Shown: positions 53,651 to 63,239, numbered from the stretch's first letter. The stretch: DNA of 64,000 nt from Paenibacillus timonensis (GCF_009725205.1 NZ_WNZY01000009.1:147930-211929), one strand, 5' to 3'. The notes: generated by a model from the letters alone, not told the origin. Translations and numbers: made by a program.

Positions 53651-54439
53651 TTAATTGGTGGCTTCCATCCATTGGATCCGATGACTGCGGAGCGTCTGCA
53701 TCCACTCCTTTGGTGCGGCGGCGTCGCTGACAATGGCGTGAACCTGCCCAAGCGGCGCGATCTCCACGAAAGCTTCCTTGCCCAGCTTGGACGCATCGGC
53801 CAGCACGATCGTGCGGGACGCCGCTTCGATCATCCGGCGCGACATCCCCGTCTCGTCAACATCGTAATCGCTGATTCCGCGTTCCAAGGAGATCCCACCG
53901 ATGGAGATAAACGCCTTATCGACCCGAAACTGCGACAATATGCTTTCGCCGATCGTTCCCGACATCGACTGTTGCTCCGGATTTAATTCCCCGCCTACCA
54001 CAAATATCTTCCCGGAAAACCTCCCGCCGTTCAGCGATTCCATCAAGTGATACGCCACGGCCAGCGAGTTCGTCAGGATCGTAAGCCGCTCCCGCCCGGC
54101 AATCGCCTTGGCCATCTCCAGTGTCGTCGTGCCGATATCGATGGCGATCGTATCGCCGGATTCGATCAGCTCAGCGGCAGCCCGGCCGATTCGCTCCTTC
54201 TCCTCCGCCTTGACCTTCTGACGCTGCAAATACGGCGGTTCGTAGCTGGTCAGCTTAGTCAGGACCGCGCCGCCGTACACTCTTTTGGCCAAACCTTCTT
54301 TCTCCAGCAGGATCAAGTCGCGGCGTACGGTCTCTTCTGATACGGTGAAGCGATGCGAGAGCTCCGGTACCTTCACCTGTCCCTCCTGCTTCAACTGCTC
54401 CATGATGAATCGTTTGCGTTCCTCGGATGAAATGGACAA
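53651..54439 (-). CDS. DeoR/GlpR-family transcriptional regulator
   Basis: 262 residues. N-terminal HTH (VKVPELSHRFTVSEETVRRD) and a sugar-phosphate-binding DeoRC domain (~75-235; AIDIGTTTLEMAKAI, KAFISIGGISLERGI). Members sense phosphorylated sugars. The start is TTG 54439 with AAGGGG before it. It lies between transporter and phosphatase genes, so it likely represses this operon. Confidence 0.92.
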   Translation of the reverse strand: MSISSEERKRFIMEQLKQEGQVKVPELSHRFTVSEETVRRDLILLEKEGLAKRVYGGAVLTKLTSYEPPYLQRQKVKAEEKERIGRAAAELIESGDTIAIDIGTTTLEMAKAIAGRERLTILTNSLAVAYHLMESLNGGRFSGKIFVVGGELNPEQQSMSGTIGESILSQFRVDKAFISIGGISLERGISDYDVDETGMSRRMIEAASRTIVLADASKLGKEAFVEIAPLGQVHAIVSDAAAPKEWMQTLRSHRIQWMEATN

Positions 54440-54444
54440 CTTGC

Positions 54445-55491
54445 TTAGGCCCCTTCCTTCTCTAGCTGCAGCAATTGCGCGCGATCCAAAGCCAGGGCGA
54501 CCTTGCGGTCCTCCTCCAACCGACGGCTTCGCCCGTCATTTAAGGCATCCACTGTCAGCCGGATGCCGGCTGCATCGATGGCGTAACGGATCACGTTGCC
54601 GAGGATCGACGCCGAATGAACGGTTCCCTCCACGATGGGTTTGCCCGCATGGATCAGGTCAATCTCTTGATCCTGTTCGCCGACCAGCGAAAGCGCCTCC
54701 GGCCGGATGGCATAACTCTCCCCGTCGCCGGGGACCGTGCCGAACAGCCGCATCGCTTCAGCCCGCGTCAGCACGTTGTAGCTGCCCATGAACCGCGCGA
54801 CGAACTCGGTGACAGGCTTGCCGTACAATGCCTCCGGCGTCCCTTGTTGTACGATATTCCCTTGATTCATCAGGCAGACCCGGTCGGATAAAGTTAGCGC
54901 TTCTTCCTGATCATGCGTGACGAAGATCGTGGTCATGTTGAATTGCTTTTGAATCTCGCGGATTTCCGTCCGCAGGTTTTTGCGGATTTTCGCATCCAGC
55001 GCGCTCAGCGGCTCATCCAGCAGAAGCACCTTGGGCCGGACGGCGAGCGATCGGGCGAGCGCCACCCGCTGCTGCTGGCCTCCCGACAGTTGTGCGGGAT
55101 AGGCGTCCCGCTTGTCGGTCAAGTCAATGAGCTCCAAGAGTTCGCCGGATCTTTGGCGACGGGCTTCCTTGGTTATCCCGCGCATCCGCATGCCGTATTC
55201 GATATTCTCGCTGACCGTCAGATTCGGGAACAAAGCGTACGATTGGAACACCATGCCGATCTCTCGGCTGCGAGGGGGCAGGTTGACGATGTCCTTGTCA
55301 TCCAGCCAAATCCGCCCTTCGTTGATCTCCGTCAGACCGGCAATGCAGCGCAGCAGCGTGCTTTTTCCACATCCGGATGGACCTAACAGCGTGACGAGTT
55401 CCCCCTCGCGAATGTCCAAATTCACCTGATTCAGCACCGTCGTCGTTCCGAATTGCTTACGGATCCCTTCCAGCTTCAGATATGGCTTCAT
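54445..55491 (-). CDS. ABC transporter ATPase (Fe3+/phosphonate/polyamine-type)
   Basis: 348 residues. Walker A GPSGCGKST, signature LSGGQQQRVALARSL, Walker B VLLLDEPLSALD, His switch FVTHDQEEAL, and a C-terminal TOBE domain (~255-345). CUT1/FbpC/PhnT-like ATPases have this layout. Overlaps the upstream permease gene by 4 bp. Confidence 0.92.
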   Translation of the reverse strand: MKPYLKLEGIRKQFGTTTVLNQVNLDIREGELVTLLGPSGCGKSTLLRCIAGLTEINEGRIWLDDKDIVNLPPRSREIGMVFQSYALFPNLTVSENIEYGMRMRGITKEARRQRSGELLELIDLTDKRDAYPAQLSGGQQQRVALARSLAVRPKVLLLDEPLSALDAKIRKNLRTEIREIQKQFNMTTIFVTHDQEEALTLSDRVCLMNQGNIVQQGTPEALYGKPVTEFVARFMGSYNVLTRAEAMRLFGTVPGDGESYAIRPEALSLVGEQDQEIDLIHAGKPIVEGTVHSASILGNVIRYAIDAAGIRLTVDALNDGRSRRLEEDRKVALALDRAQLLQLEKEGA

Positions 55492-56297
55492 TCTGAAATC
55501 CCCCTGTTTACTTTTTTGCCGAGTTTCATCAAGATCATGGACAACGCCAGGATAAACAAGAAATACGAAATCGCGATCGCGCTGGCCAAATGCCCGCTTT
55601 CATTCATGCGCCGGGACAAGTACACTTGGATGGTCTGAATATGTCCCCCAACCAGCATATTGGTCATGACGAATTCCCCGAATAGCACGGAAAAAGACAA
55701 CAGCGTCGAAGTCACCACGCCCGGCCAAATGTTCGGCAAAATCACGGTCACGAACGCTTTCATGCGGCCGGCACCCAGCATTTCCGCGGCATTCAACAGC
55801 TCCGGCGCCGATACGGTCAACAGGCTGTTGCGGATGCCCTGGTACATATAAGGCAGCACGATGATGAAATACGCGCCGATCAAAATATAGGCGGTGCCCG
55901 AAATGTTGATTGGACCGGTGGAATATGTGCGGATCAACCCCACCGCAGCAACGACACCGGGCACGGCATAAGGGAGCACGACGATTCCTTTCATGAAGCT
56001 CTCCAGCCGGGGCAAGTAAACGGTGATGATGAAAACGGCCGGCAGCATGACGGCTAGGCTAAGCGCGATACTGATCGCGCAGAGGTACAGGGATTTCCAC
56101 AACGCGTCCAGAAATCGCGCATCCTGGAACATTCCGCTGAACCACTCCAACGTCCAGCTCTCCGGCAGGAGGGTCGCTTGCCACTCCTTCGCGAACGCGT
56201 AAATCATCGTCGCCAGAAGGGGGAGCAGCAGATAGACCATCATCACGAGCATCAGCGAACGCGAGCCCCAGCCGGCTTTCTTGCTTGGTGTCTGCAT
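55488..56297 (-). CDS. ABC transporter permease 2 (BinPDT family)
   Basis: About 269 residues from ATG 56297 (GGAGGAATTGTA upstream), six membrane segments, and the EAA-type loop LLNAAEMLGAGRMKAFVTVI. Its ATG shares a base with the previous stop (TAATG). Partner of the permease at 56297-57217. Confidence 0.9.
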   Translation of the reverse strand: MQTPSKKAGWGSRSLMLVMMVYLLLPLLATMIYAFAKEWQATLLPESWTLEWFSGMFQDARFLDALWKSLYLCAISIALSLAVMLPAVFIITVYLPRLESFMKGIVVLPYAVPGVVAAVGLIRTYSTGPINISGTAYILIGAYFIIVLPYMYQGIRNSLLTVSAPELLNAAEMLGAGRMKAFVTVILPNIWPGVVTSTLLSFSVLFGEFVMTNMLVGGHIQTIQVYLSRRMNESGHLASAIAISYFLFILALSMILMKLGKKVNRGISE

Positions 56298-57217
56298 TAC
56301 AATTCCTCCTTCAACGCAGGAGATTTCAGCTTGGGCCATCTCCGCCGACTGCGGACCTTACCCTCCGCCGAGCCGGATTGAAACTGGTGCAGGCGCTGGG
56401 TCATCTTGTGGTTGAGATATACAGCCAGCAGCGTCGACAAGCCCATAATGACCGCCAGCGCATTCCCCAGCTGCGGCTCGGTCACGACATCGCCCGAGAC
56501 CAGATTGCCGATTCGCACAGCGAGCAAATTGAAATTGCTTCCGACGAGGGCATAAGCAGTTGCGTAAGCGCCCATCGCATTCGCGAATAAGATTCCCAGC
56601 GTACCGAACACGGCCGGCAGCAGCACCGGAATCCCGATCGTTCTCCAAAACTGCCAATGGCTCGCGCCAAGCAGCGACGCTGCTTCCTTCCACTGCTCCC
56701 GAATCCCGTAAAACGACGGGTACAGCAGCAACAAGGCCAGGGGAACCTGAAAATAGACATACACCAGGACCAGCCCCGACCAGCTATATAAGTTGAAACC
56801 GGCAAACACGTCCCACCCCCACTGCTTAAAAAGCAAGGTGAAAACCCCATTGCTCCCGAGCAGGATAATGTACGCGAAGGCGAGCGGCACGCCGGCGAAA
56901 TTCGAAGTCATATTGGACACCATGATCAAGCGGTCCCGCATCTTCGGCGCGAACCGCGTTACGGAATAGGCGCAGGCCAATCCGACGACAATCCCGATGA
57001 CGCTCGAGAAGACCGAGATCAACAAGCTATTCTGAATGGCTTTGAGATAATAGTCGCTTTGAAAAATTCGGGCGTAATACCCAAACGTGATTCCGGCACC
57101 CTTCTCCGGGCTGACGCTTCCCGTTAACATCGACACGATCGGCACCAGTTGGAACAGGGCCACCATGACGACGAAAGGAACCAGTCCAAGCAGATACCAG
57201 CGATTTTTCCGTTTCAC
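56297..57217 (-). CDS. ABC transporter permease 1 (BinPDT family)
   Basis: 306 residues, six membrane segments, EAA loop WKEAASLLGASHWQFWRTIG. Second gene after the binding protein, 96 bp downstream of it. Together the two permeases import a small anionic compound. Confidence 0.9.
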   Translation of the reverse strand: MKRKNRWYLLGLVPFVVMVALFQLVPIVSMLTGSVSPEKGAGITFGYYARIFQSDYYLKAIQNSLLISVFSSVIGIVVGLACAYSVTRFAPKMRDRLIMVSNMTSNFAGVPLAFAYIILLGSNGVFTLLFKQWGWDVFAGFNLYSWSGLVLVYVYFQVPLALLLLYPSFYGIREQWKEAASLLGASHWQFWRTIGIPVLLPAVFGTLGILFANAMGAYATAYALVGSNFNLLAVRIGNLVSGDVVTEPQLGNALAVIMGLSTLLAVYLNHKMTQRLHQFQSGSAEGKVRSRRRWPKLKSPALKEEL

Positions 57218-57313
57218 GCCACACCCTCCTTATTGGAAAAAAGGGGCGCCCTCCGTCCAAGACGTTTGACGCACCACTTCAAATGGTAGAACTCGGACTC
57301 GCAATTCGTCCAG

Positions 57314-58450
57314 TTAGTTCATATGAACAAGCACGCGCTCCTGCCACAGCTGCGGCGGCTTCTTCGTTGTTTCTTCCCAAGCCTTGTAGTCGCCGACCGG
57401 CTTCACGTTGGCATAGGCATCGGCCGGCAGCAGCTTGGCGGCAACGTCCTCGGGAAGCTGTACGTTCTCGCGGATCGGACGGGCATAGCCCTTCGCCAGG
57501 TTGATTTGGCCGGCATCACTCAAGATGTACTCACGCGCCAGCTTGGCCGCATGCGGATGCGGCGCGTATTTGTTAATGATCGTAGCGTAACCGCTGACCA
57601 CGCTGCCTTCCTTCGGAATAGCGACGTTAAACTTCTCCGGACCGCCCAGTTGATCGCGGTAGTTCAGGGCATTGAAGTCCCAGAACAAGGTCACTTGCAC
57701 TTCGCCTTTCTCGATGTTGGCCAGCGAAGCTTCTGCGCTGGACAAGCGGCCTTTTTTCGCCAAGTCTTCGAAGTAAGCAATCCCCGGCTCGATGTTCGTT
57801 TCATCCCCGCCGTAGGCAATGGCGGCGGCCAGGACGGCCATTTGCGCTTGCGCAGCTTTGGTCACGTCGCCGACGATGATTTTATAGTCGCCGTTCTTCA
57901 GATCTTCCCAGCTTTGCGGCGGTTGTTGGACCAGGTCCGTGTTCGTGAAGAAAGCGATAGACCCTTGGTACCCTACGATCCAGTGGCCGTCCTTATCCTT
58001 GGCCCAATCCGGAACCTCGTCCCAATACGAGGTTTTGAACGGTTGGGTCACGCCCTTGTCCACGGCAACCGGACCAAACGCGATCCCCACGTCGCCGATA
58101 TCTGCGGTCGGTTTGTCCTTCTCCGCCTCGAATTTGGCGATTTCATCGGCACTCGACATATCCGTATCCGTGTGATCCAGCGAATACTTGGTTTTCAGAT
58201 CCGCCCAAGTATCTTTCCAGTTCGCCCACGTATCCGGCATGCCTACGCTCACGACAGAACCTTCTTCTTTCGCTTTCGCTTCCAGATCGGCCAGCGTAAG
58301 CTCCTCGGCCTGCGCCGCTCCGCTTGTGTCCGTAGCGGCCGCATTGCCGCCATTGTCACTCGCACCACAAGCCGCTAGCATCAATACAAACAAGGATAAG
58401 ACCAGACCCAGCGTGAACTGCTTCTTTAACCCAAATTTCATGGTTTTCAT
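57314..58450 (-). CDS. ABC transporter substrate-binding lipoprotein
   Basis: 378 residues. Signal peptide with lipobox LMLAAC (Cys ~28), a Gly/Ala-rich linker, then a type-2 periplasmic-binding fold (VVSVGMPDTWANWKDTWADL; ATIINKYAPHPHAAKLAREY) of the iron/phosphonate/spermidine group. The start is ATG 58450 or the ATG three codons later. First gene of a seven-gene operon ending in two phosphatase-type genes, pointing to a phosphorylated or phosphonate ligand; a metal or polyamine is not excluded. Confidence 0.88.
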   Translation of the reverse strand: MKTMKFGLKKQFTLGLVLSLFVLMLAACGASDNGGNAAATDTSGAAQAEELTLADLEAKAKEEGSVVSVGMPDTWANWKDTWADLKTKYSLDHTDTDMSSADEIAKFEAEKDKPTADIGDVGIAFGPVAVDKGVTQPFKTSYWDEVPDWAKDKDGHWIVGYQGSIAFFTNTDLVQQPPQSWEDLKNGDYKIIVGDVTKAAQAQMAVLAAAIAYGGDETNIEPGIAYFEDLAKKGRLSSAEASLANIEKGEVQVTLFWDFNALNYRDQLGGPEKFNVAIPKEGSVVSGYATIINKYAPHPHAAKLAREYILSDAGQINLAKGYARPIRENVQLPEDVAAKLLPADAYANVKPVGDYKAWEETTKKPPQLWQERVLVHMN

Positions 58451-58686
58451 GCACTCCCTGTGGATTATTGTGGGTTCGTTATGTATTTCTGTTGATTCCG
58501 ACCCAAGTAGAGTATAGGTTTTGACTGTTTGCGCTGGATTAATGGAAATGGTGAAGTTTATTAAATCGGAGGCGGATGATTTGTTCGGATTTTCGCCCTT
58601 GTAAAGTGCGTTCCGGAAGGGATAAGATTACTTTGACATTTTTCGGCAGCAAGGAGGCGCAATGAAGAGGACACTCTTCCACATCT
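58451..58686. promoter_or_regulatory. Divergent control region, ABC operon / LrgAB
   Basis: No gene. A plus-strand TTGTAA, 18 bp, TAAGAT (about 58598-58627) may drive the cidA-like gene; a minus-strand TATACT near 58511 may be the -10 of the binding-protein gene. Confidence 0.4.
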
Positions 58687-59094
58687 ATGAAAGTCATTCA
58701 TTTCTTCTTCCAGATTGCCCTGCTCACGGGGTTTTACGGTGCGGGGTTGTTGCTTCAGACGGTAAGCAAGGCACCGATTCCCGGGAGCATCTTCGGCCTC
58801 GTGCTGTTGTTCCTGGCTCTTAAACTGCGGATTGTTCCTGCGAGGTGGATGGAACAAGGGGCCGGATTTATGCAGAAGTTGATCCCGTTATTCCTGGTAC
58901 CGGCCACGGTTGGCGTCATGGACTATTTCCAGGTGTTCACTGCGGGCGGACAATGGCTGATTCTAATCGTTGTGCTCAGCACGCTTTTAACCATGATATT
59001 GGCAGGGTTGACTACGCAATGGGTGGCCCAACGGACCTCGAAACCTCAAGAGGAGGCGATCCCATGCGTGAAATCCTTTACGAAGCAGGCATAG
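58687..59094 (+). CDS. CidA/LrgA-family holin-like protein
   Basis: 135 residues, four membrane segments. PIPGSIFGLVLLFLAL is the conserved CidA/LrgA block, followed by LIPLFLVPATVGVMDYF. With the LrgB/CidB partner it affects murein hydrolase activity, overflow metabolism or pyruvate traffic. No strong ribosome site lies close to ATG 58687. It overlaps the next gene by 31 bp. Confidence 0.9.
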   Translation: MKVIHFFFQIALLTGFYGAGLLLQTVSKAPIPGSIFGLVLLFLALKLRIVPARWMEQGAGFMQKLIPLFLVPATVGVMDYFQVFTAGGQWLILIVVLSTLLTMILAGLTTQWVAQRTSKPQEEAIPCVKSFTKQA

Positions 59095-59753
59095 TGCTGG
59101 GCGTAGTCCTCTTATACCTCCTGATGAGCGGATTGTATCGCAAGTTGAAATGGGCCATTCTCGTTCCGGTCCTCACCTGTTCCGCACTCGTGATCGGCTT
59201 GTTGATGACGACGGAGACTTCCTACGGCGATTTCATGAGAGGCGGACGTTGGCTGCAATATGGTCTTGGCCCCGCCGTCGTCGCGCTCGCCTACCCGATG
59301 TACAAAGAACTCGACGCGTTGCTCAGAGAATGGAGAGCGGTTCTCGCCGGCACGATCGTCGGCATTGCGGCTGGAATGATCAGCGGCATCGGATTTGCCC
59401 TATGGGCAGGGTATCCCCGTGAACTGATCGTGTCCATCTTGCCCAAATCGATTACAACACCGGTTGCGATGGAAATCTCCAGCAGCTTGGGAGGGAACGC
59501 ATCCATTACCTCCGCCCTGGTGATGCTCGCGGGGCTTACGGGTGTCATTCTGGGCCCTATCGTCTTCAAATGCTTTGGGATTACCAACGACAACGGGAGG
59601 GGCATTGGCTTCGGGGCCGCCTCCCATGCGCTAGGCACGGGCAAAGCCGCGGAGTTCGGACCGACCGTCGTCTCGACCAGCACGGTGGCTCTGACCTTTA
59701 GCGCCGTGTTCGGCTCCGTGCTGGCGCCGTTGGTCGCTTGGCTCTTGTTGTGA
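59064..59753 (+). CDS. CidB/LrgB-family membrane protein
   Basis: 229 residues from ATG 59064 (GAGGAGG upstream). About 7 membrane segments. SITTPVAMEISSSLGG and FGAASHALGTGKAAEFG are the family signatures. Partner of the CidA-like protein. A hairpin repeat terminator follows at 59833. Confidence 0.92.
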   Translation: MREILYEAGIVLGVVLLYLLMSGLYRKLKWAILVPVLTCSALVIGLLMTTETSYGDFMRGGRWLQYGLGPAVVALAYPMYKELDALLREWRAVLAGTIVGIAAGMISGIGFALWAGYPRELIVSILPKSITTPVAMEISSSLGGNASITSALVMLAGLTGVILGPIVFKCFGITNDNGRGIGFGAASHALGTGKAAEFGPTVVSTSTVALTFSAVFGSVLAPLVAWLLL

Positions 59754-59832
59754 CCAGAGGAACAGCGGATGAGCCTCGCCTCGTCACTTCTTGTAGCCTC
59801 GTAGCCTCCTCCCTCTGCAGTTTCACGCATGC

Positions 59833-60056
59833 AAATAAGGCCCTTTTGGGGCCTTATTTTTGTTAATTTGGCTCTTTCGCCGAAAATAAGGGACTTTTAT
59901 GGCCTTATCGATCCGGGCGTCGGCCAAAACCGCATCTTCCCGGCCTATCCATGCAAAATAAGGCCAAAAAAGTCCGCTATTTCGAGTCTACCGCCGATCG
60001 GGAGGAAAATAAGGTCCTTTTTTACCCTTATTTCCGTACGTACAAATCGCTCCAAC
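59833..60056. repeat. Intergenic hairpin repeats, AATAAGGCC family (first unit is a terminator)
   Basis: AAATAAGGCCC-GGGCCTTATTT with a T run (59833-59862) can end the lrgAB-type transcript. Further degenerate units with AATAAGG/CCTTATT follow near 59884-59909, 59953-59983 and 60007-60035. No gene is present. Similar in style to the repeats at 32937 and 47071. Confidence 0.7.
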
Positions 60057-60081
60057 GAAGCATGCAGTATTCCTGCACGTT

Positions 60082-61065
60082 TTACTCAACCACGCTAACC
60101 AACACCGCTTCGGCCACTTGCCGATCCTCATCGGATAGCCAGACTTTCACTGGGGGAGCCATCTCCCTCGTTTCCAACAAAGAAACGACTTCGGATCTGG
60201 ATGCCTTTTGATAGTTGCTGATCACGGTATGTTGATGGGAACGGATGTGGCTGACGAAGAATTGCGTTGCGTCTGTGATTGGGAACCGAACCTCCTCCCC
60301 CTCCGCTTCTTCTGGAGCCGAAGCTCCCCTAAGTTTCAGGTTCATCTGCACCGTTACTTCTTGTGTTCCCACAGCGGTCAAACTCCCAAACACATCGGCC
60401 CGAGCTTCATCCCAACCTGCCATCACCTCTTTATTCTCGTCGACAAAACCAACCCTTGTATTGGAGAATGGCAAAAGGCTGTCATAACCCAGCATTCTGG
60501 CGGAAGCGACTCCGGCTAAGCCAACCAGCATAAAGAGGACAATCAAGACCGTCAGAAGGCGATTCGTCGAAGAGGTTCTTTTTCGGAACCAACGATAGAT
60601 CCCGATCCCAATCACCCCACCCAAAGTATTCAATAGAATATCGTCGATATCGCTGCTGCCCAAAGCCAGGGCATATTGAATGATCTCAAGCAGAAGCGAG
60701 GTAGCCAGCAGCCAGAGCGATTGCAGGCGAATAGATCTTCCGTTCCCTGCATGGGCCGCCAAGATCCCCAAAGGGACGAACAACGCGATATTCCCCCCTA
60801 CATTAAGCAATGCTCTTCCCATACCCATATTGGGGCTCGTGAAGAACTCTGCGATCGTATAAAAAGGAATCCAATTGATGCTTCTTATCGACCGCTCTCC
60901 CGCATGGTAGAAAATCGCCGCAAAAGGAACCGTCTTAAACAAAATCACCTGAAGCGTGAATAAACCATATGCGCTAAATAACAAGTAAAAGAGCGCCTGC
61001 AACCAACGGCTTGTTCTGGCTTGGCTGAGGCTGATGCTCCGTCCTCGATCGAACTTTGAATCCAT
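60082..61065 (-). CDS. VanZ-family membrane protein
   Basis: About 327 residues from ATG 61065 (AAGGAAGGTGG upstream). VanZ domain (~25-180) with INWIPFYTIAEF, GNIALFVPLGILAAH and SSDIDDILLNTLGG. A membrane helix (~185-205) and an extracytoplasmic C-terminal domain (~215-327) of unknown function follow. VanZ confers mild teicoplanin resistance in enterococci; most homologues have no known role. Confidence 0.85.
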   Translation of the reverse strand: MDSKFDRGRSISLSQARTSRWLQALFYLLFSAYGLFTLQVILFKTVPFAAIFYHAGERSIRSINWIPFYTIAEFFTSPNMGMGRALLNVGGNIALFVPLGILAAHAGNGRSIRLQSLWLLATSLLLEIIQYALALGSSDIDDILLNTLGGVIGIGIYRWFRKRTSSTNRLLTVLIVLFMLVGLAGVASARMLGYDSLLPFSNTRVGFVDENKEVMAGWDEARADVFGSLTAVGTQEVTVQMNLKLRGASAPEEAEGEEVRFPITDATQFFVSHIRSHQHTVISNYQKASRSEVVSLLETREMAPPVKVWLSDEDRQVAEAVLVSVVE

Positions 61066-61186
61066 CCTGTAGATCCACCTTCCTTGGTTCTTTTTTGAGG
61101 CCACCTTTCACAAGGTTCGTACTATCGGAATTACGTTTGGATGGATCCATTAGTTAGCACCTTTAGGCTTCTTAAGCAAAAAGAAA

Positions 61187-61224
61187 ACAGCCGCCGGCAC
61201 TTCAAGCCGACAGCTGTTCTTGAT
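61187..61224 (-). terminator. Terminator after the SRPBCC gene
   Basis: Minus strand GAACAGCTGTCGGC and GCCGGCGGCTGTTTTC pair around TTGAAGT and are followed by TTTTT. Confidence 0.75.
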
Positions 61225-61230
61225 TCTTGC

Positions 61231-61755
61231 TTATTTCACTTCGCTCAGGCGCTCTTCCAGGCGATCCCACGTTTCGGTAATGCCTTGCAGCATGCCCATA
61301 TCCATAACGGTTTTGAGCGATTCCGAAGAAACGTATTCCCCCCGGCTGACTAGCTTCGTTTGGCCGCCGCCCAGATCAATGAACTCCATTGTAATGACGG
61401 TGGCTGGCAACGAAGCGTTGACGTTCCCCTCGGCATCCGAGAAGTAATCGGTATAAACGAACCCGTCCGGCTCGTCAATTTCCTTGTATACGGCTTTGCC
61501 CCAGGATTCCGTTCCGTAAAAATCCCCCATTTGCGGGTCCATGCATTTCATGCAGTAATGCCAGATCCCGCCAGGCTGGAAATCGACGGTGCATACCGTA
61601 ACCTCAAATCCCCTTGGTCCCCACCAGTGTTTCAGATGCTCCGCTTCTTTAAACATGGAGAACACCAGCTCTTTCGGCGCGTTAAACACCCGTTCCAGTA
61701 CCAGTACCGTTTCATTTTCCACGCGGTGAACCATCGTTTGATTCGACATCGACAA
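61231..61755 (-). CDS. SRPBCC (AHSA1/START-like) domain protein
   Basis: 174 residues, one SRPBCC hydrophobic-pocket domain: ERVFNAPKELVFSMFKEAEH, LKHWWGPRGFEVTV, and the C-terminal MLQGITETWDRLEERL helix. Such proteins usually form an operon with an ArsR-family repressor. Here there is no neighbouring arsR, but the palindrome at 61814-61833 matches the split operator before the ArsR gene at 15776. A TTTACA-N17-GTATAT promoter overlaps that palindrome. Confidence 0.88.
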   Translation of the reverse strand: MSMSNQTMVHRVENETVLVLERVFNAPKELVFSMFKEAEHLKHWWGPRGFEVTVCTVDFQPGGIWHYCMKCMDPQMGDFYGTESWGKAVYKEIDEPDGFVYTDYFSDAEGNVNASLPATVITMEFIDLGGGQTKLVSRGEYVSSESLKTVMDMGMLQGITETWDRLEERLSEVK

Positions 61756-61813
61756 ATCCTCCTCATTGGGATTAGAGATTTAGGTTTTATGAGAACAATA
61801 TACACTATACGGA

Positions 61814-61833
61814 ATATTCCTGTAAAGGAATAC
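61814..61833 (-). promoter_or_regulatory. ArsR-type operator before the SRPBCC gene
   Basis: ATATTCC-TGTAAA-GGAATA matches the reconstructed operator of arsR (ATATTCC-CCTACT-GGAATAT, halves at 3794-3800 and 15726-15732) in arm sequence and spacing. It overlaps a minus-strand TTTACA -35 box, so binding would block transcription of the SRPBCC gene. Confidence 0.6.
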
Positions 61834-61940
61834 TTAAAATTGATGTACAAATAAAGAAAGCAGTGAGACAATGATTAACGGCTTAGGCTTAATACAGAGC
61901 CCGGAAAGATAGAGAGAGTTTGGGGGAAGAAGAGAAACCG

Positions 61941-63239
61941 ATGGAATTTGACATCTTAGCAGCATCGCTCATTTTTGTGATTACCTTAACCTTTGTGATT
62001 TGGCAGCCAAAGGGGCTGAATATTGGGTGGTCCGCCTGCGGTGGCGCAGTGCTGGCCCTGCTAGCCGGCGTCGTCGGATTAGACGACGTAGGGGAAGTCG
62101 TGCAGATCACGTGGAACGCCACCTTGACGTTTATCGCAATCATTATCATTTCGCTGATCTTGGACGAGATCGGCTTGTTCGAATGGGCGGCGCTGCATAT
62201 GGCCCGGGCTGCTCGGAGCAGCGGCATTCGCATGTTCGTTTACGTCAGCTTGCTGGGGGCGGTTGTCTCGGCTTTTTTTGCCAATGATGGGGCGGCCTTG
62301 ATCCTCACACCGATTGTGCTTGCGATGGTCCGGCATTTAAATTTTGAGGAGAAAATGATCTTCCCGTTCATCATGGCGAGCGGGTTTATCGCGGACACCA
62401 CCTCGCTGCCGCTCGTCGTCAGCAACCTGGTGAACATCGTTTCGGCGGACTATTTCGGGATTGGCTTCGCGCAGTATGCCGCCCGGATGATTCTACCGAA
62501 TTTGTTCTCGCTGGCGGCGACGATTGCCGTGCTGTTGCTCTATTTTCGCAAAAGTATCCCTCGTGTCTATGACCCGTCCAAGCTCAAAGCACCGGCCGAG
62601 GCCATCAAAGACCCGCGCTTATTCCGCTTGTCCTGGGTAGTGATGGGGATCCTGCTGGTCGGATACTTGGTGAGCGAGTTCCTCCATCTCCCGGTGTCCT
62701 TGCTTGCCGATGCAGTGGCCCTGATCTTCTGGGCGATTGCCCGTCGGAGCCAAGCGGTCGACACGAAGGCCGTCATGAAAGGCGCGCCATGGAACATCGT
62801 CGTTTTCTCGATCGGGATGTACGTCGTTGTGTATGGCCTCGGCAATGCCGGGCTGACCAAGGTCTTGTCGGATCTCATCCAAGCGGCGGCGGATCAAGGC
62901 CTGTTCGTGTCCACGATGGCCATGGGTTACATCTCGGCGTTCCTGTCGTCGATCATGAACAACCTGCCGGCCGTCATGACCGGCGTGCTTGGCATCGCCG
63001 AAACCGCCACCTCGGGTACGGTCCGCGAATCGCTGATCTACGCCAACGTCATCGGCGCCGACCTCGGCCCGAAGATCACACCGATCGGCTCGCTAGCCAC
63101 CCTTGTCTGGCTCCACGTCCTCGCTAAGAAGGGCGTCCGTATCTCTTGGGGGACGTACTTCAAGGTCGGCATCGTGCTGACGATCCCGATTTTGTTCGCG
63201 ACGTTGGTGGGGTTGTGGGTGGTTTTGAGGGTGTTTTAG
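61941..63239 (+). CDS. arsB: Arsenite efflux membrane protein ArsB
   Basis: About 432 residues from ATG 61941; a TTG at 61920 in the same frame is less likely. Roughly 12 membrane segments of the ArsB/NhaD ion-transporter superfamily. [15 protein letters not shown] and [14 protein letters not shown] are the two paired re-entrant motifs, and [20 protein letters not shown] is diagnostic for ArsB. It exports arsenite or antimonite. No arsC or arsenic-sensing arsR is in the window. Confidence 0.9.
   Translation: MEFDILAASLIFVITLTFVIWQPKGLNIGWSACGGAVLALLAGVVGLDDVGEVVQITWNATLTFIAIIIISLILDEIGLFEWAALHMARAARSSGIRMFVYVSLLGAVVSAFFANDGAALILTPIVLAMVRHLNFEEKMIFPFIMASGFIADTTSLPLVVSNLVNIVSADYFGIGFAQYAARMILPNLFSLAATIAVLLLYFRKSIPRVYDPSKLKAPAEAIKDPRLFRLSWVVMGILLVGYLVSEFLHLPVSLLADAVALIFWAIARRSQAVDTKAVMKGAPWNIVVFSIGMYVVVYGLGNAGLTKVLSDLIQAAADQGLFVSTMAMGYISAFLSSIMNNLPAVMTGVLGIAETATSGTVRESLIYANVIGADLGPKITPIGSLATLVWLHVLAKKGVRISWGTYFKVGIVLTIPILFATLVGLWVVLRVF

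Noticed and set aside
57323..58378. 351-codon plus-strand frame opposite the binding-protein gene
   Set aside because: The lipoprotein on the other strand has a lipobox and a recognisable fold; this frame has neither start signal nor family features.
61941..63239. NhaD-type Na+/H+ antiporter as an alternative to ArsB
   Set aside because: The paired [10 protein letters not shown] and [10 protein letters not shown] motifs and the [16 protein letters not shown] block fit ArsB better, though transport specificity is untested.
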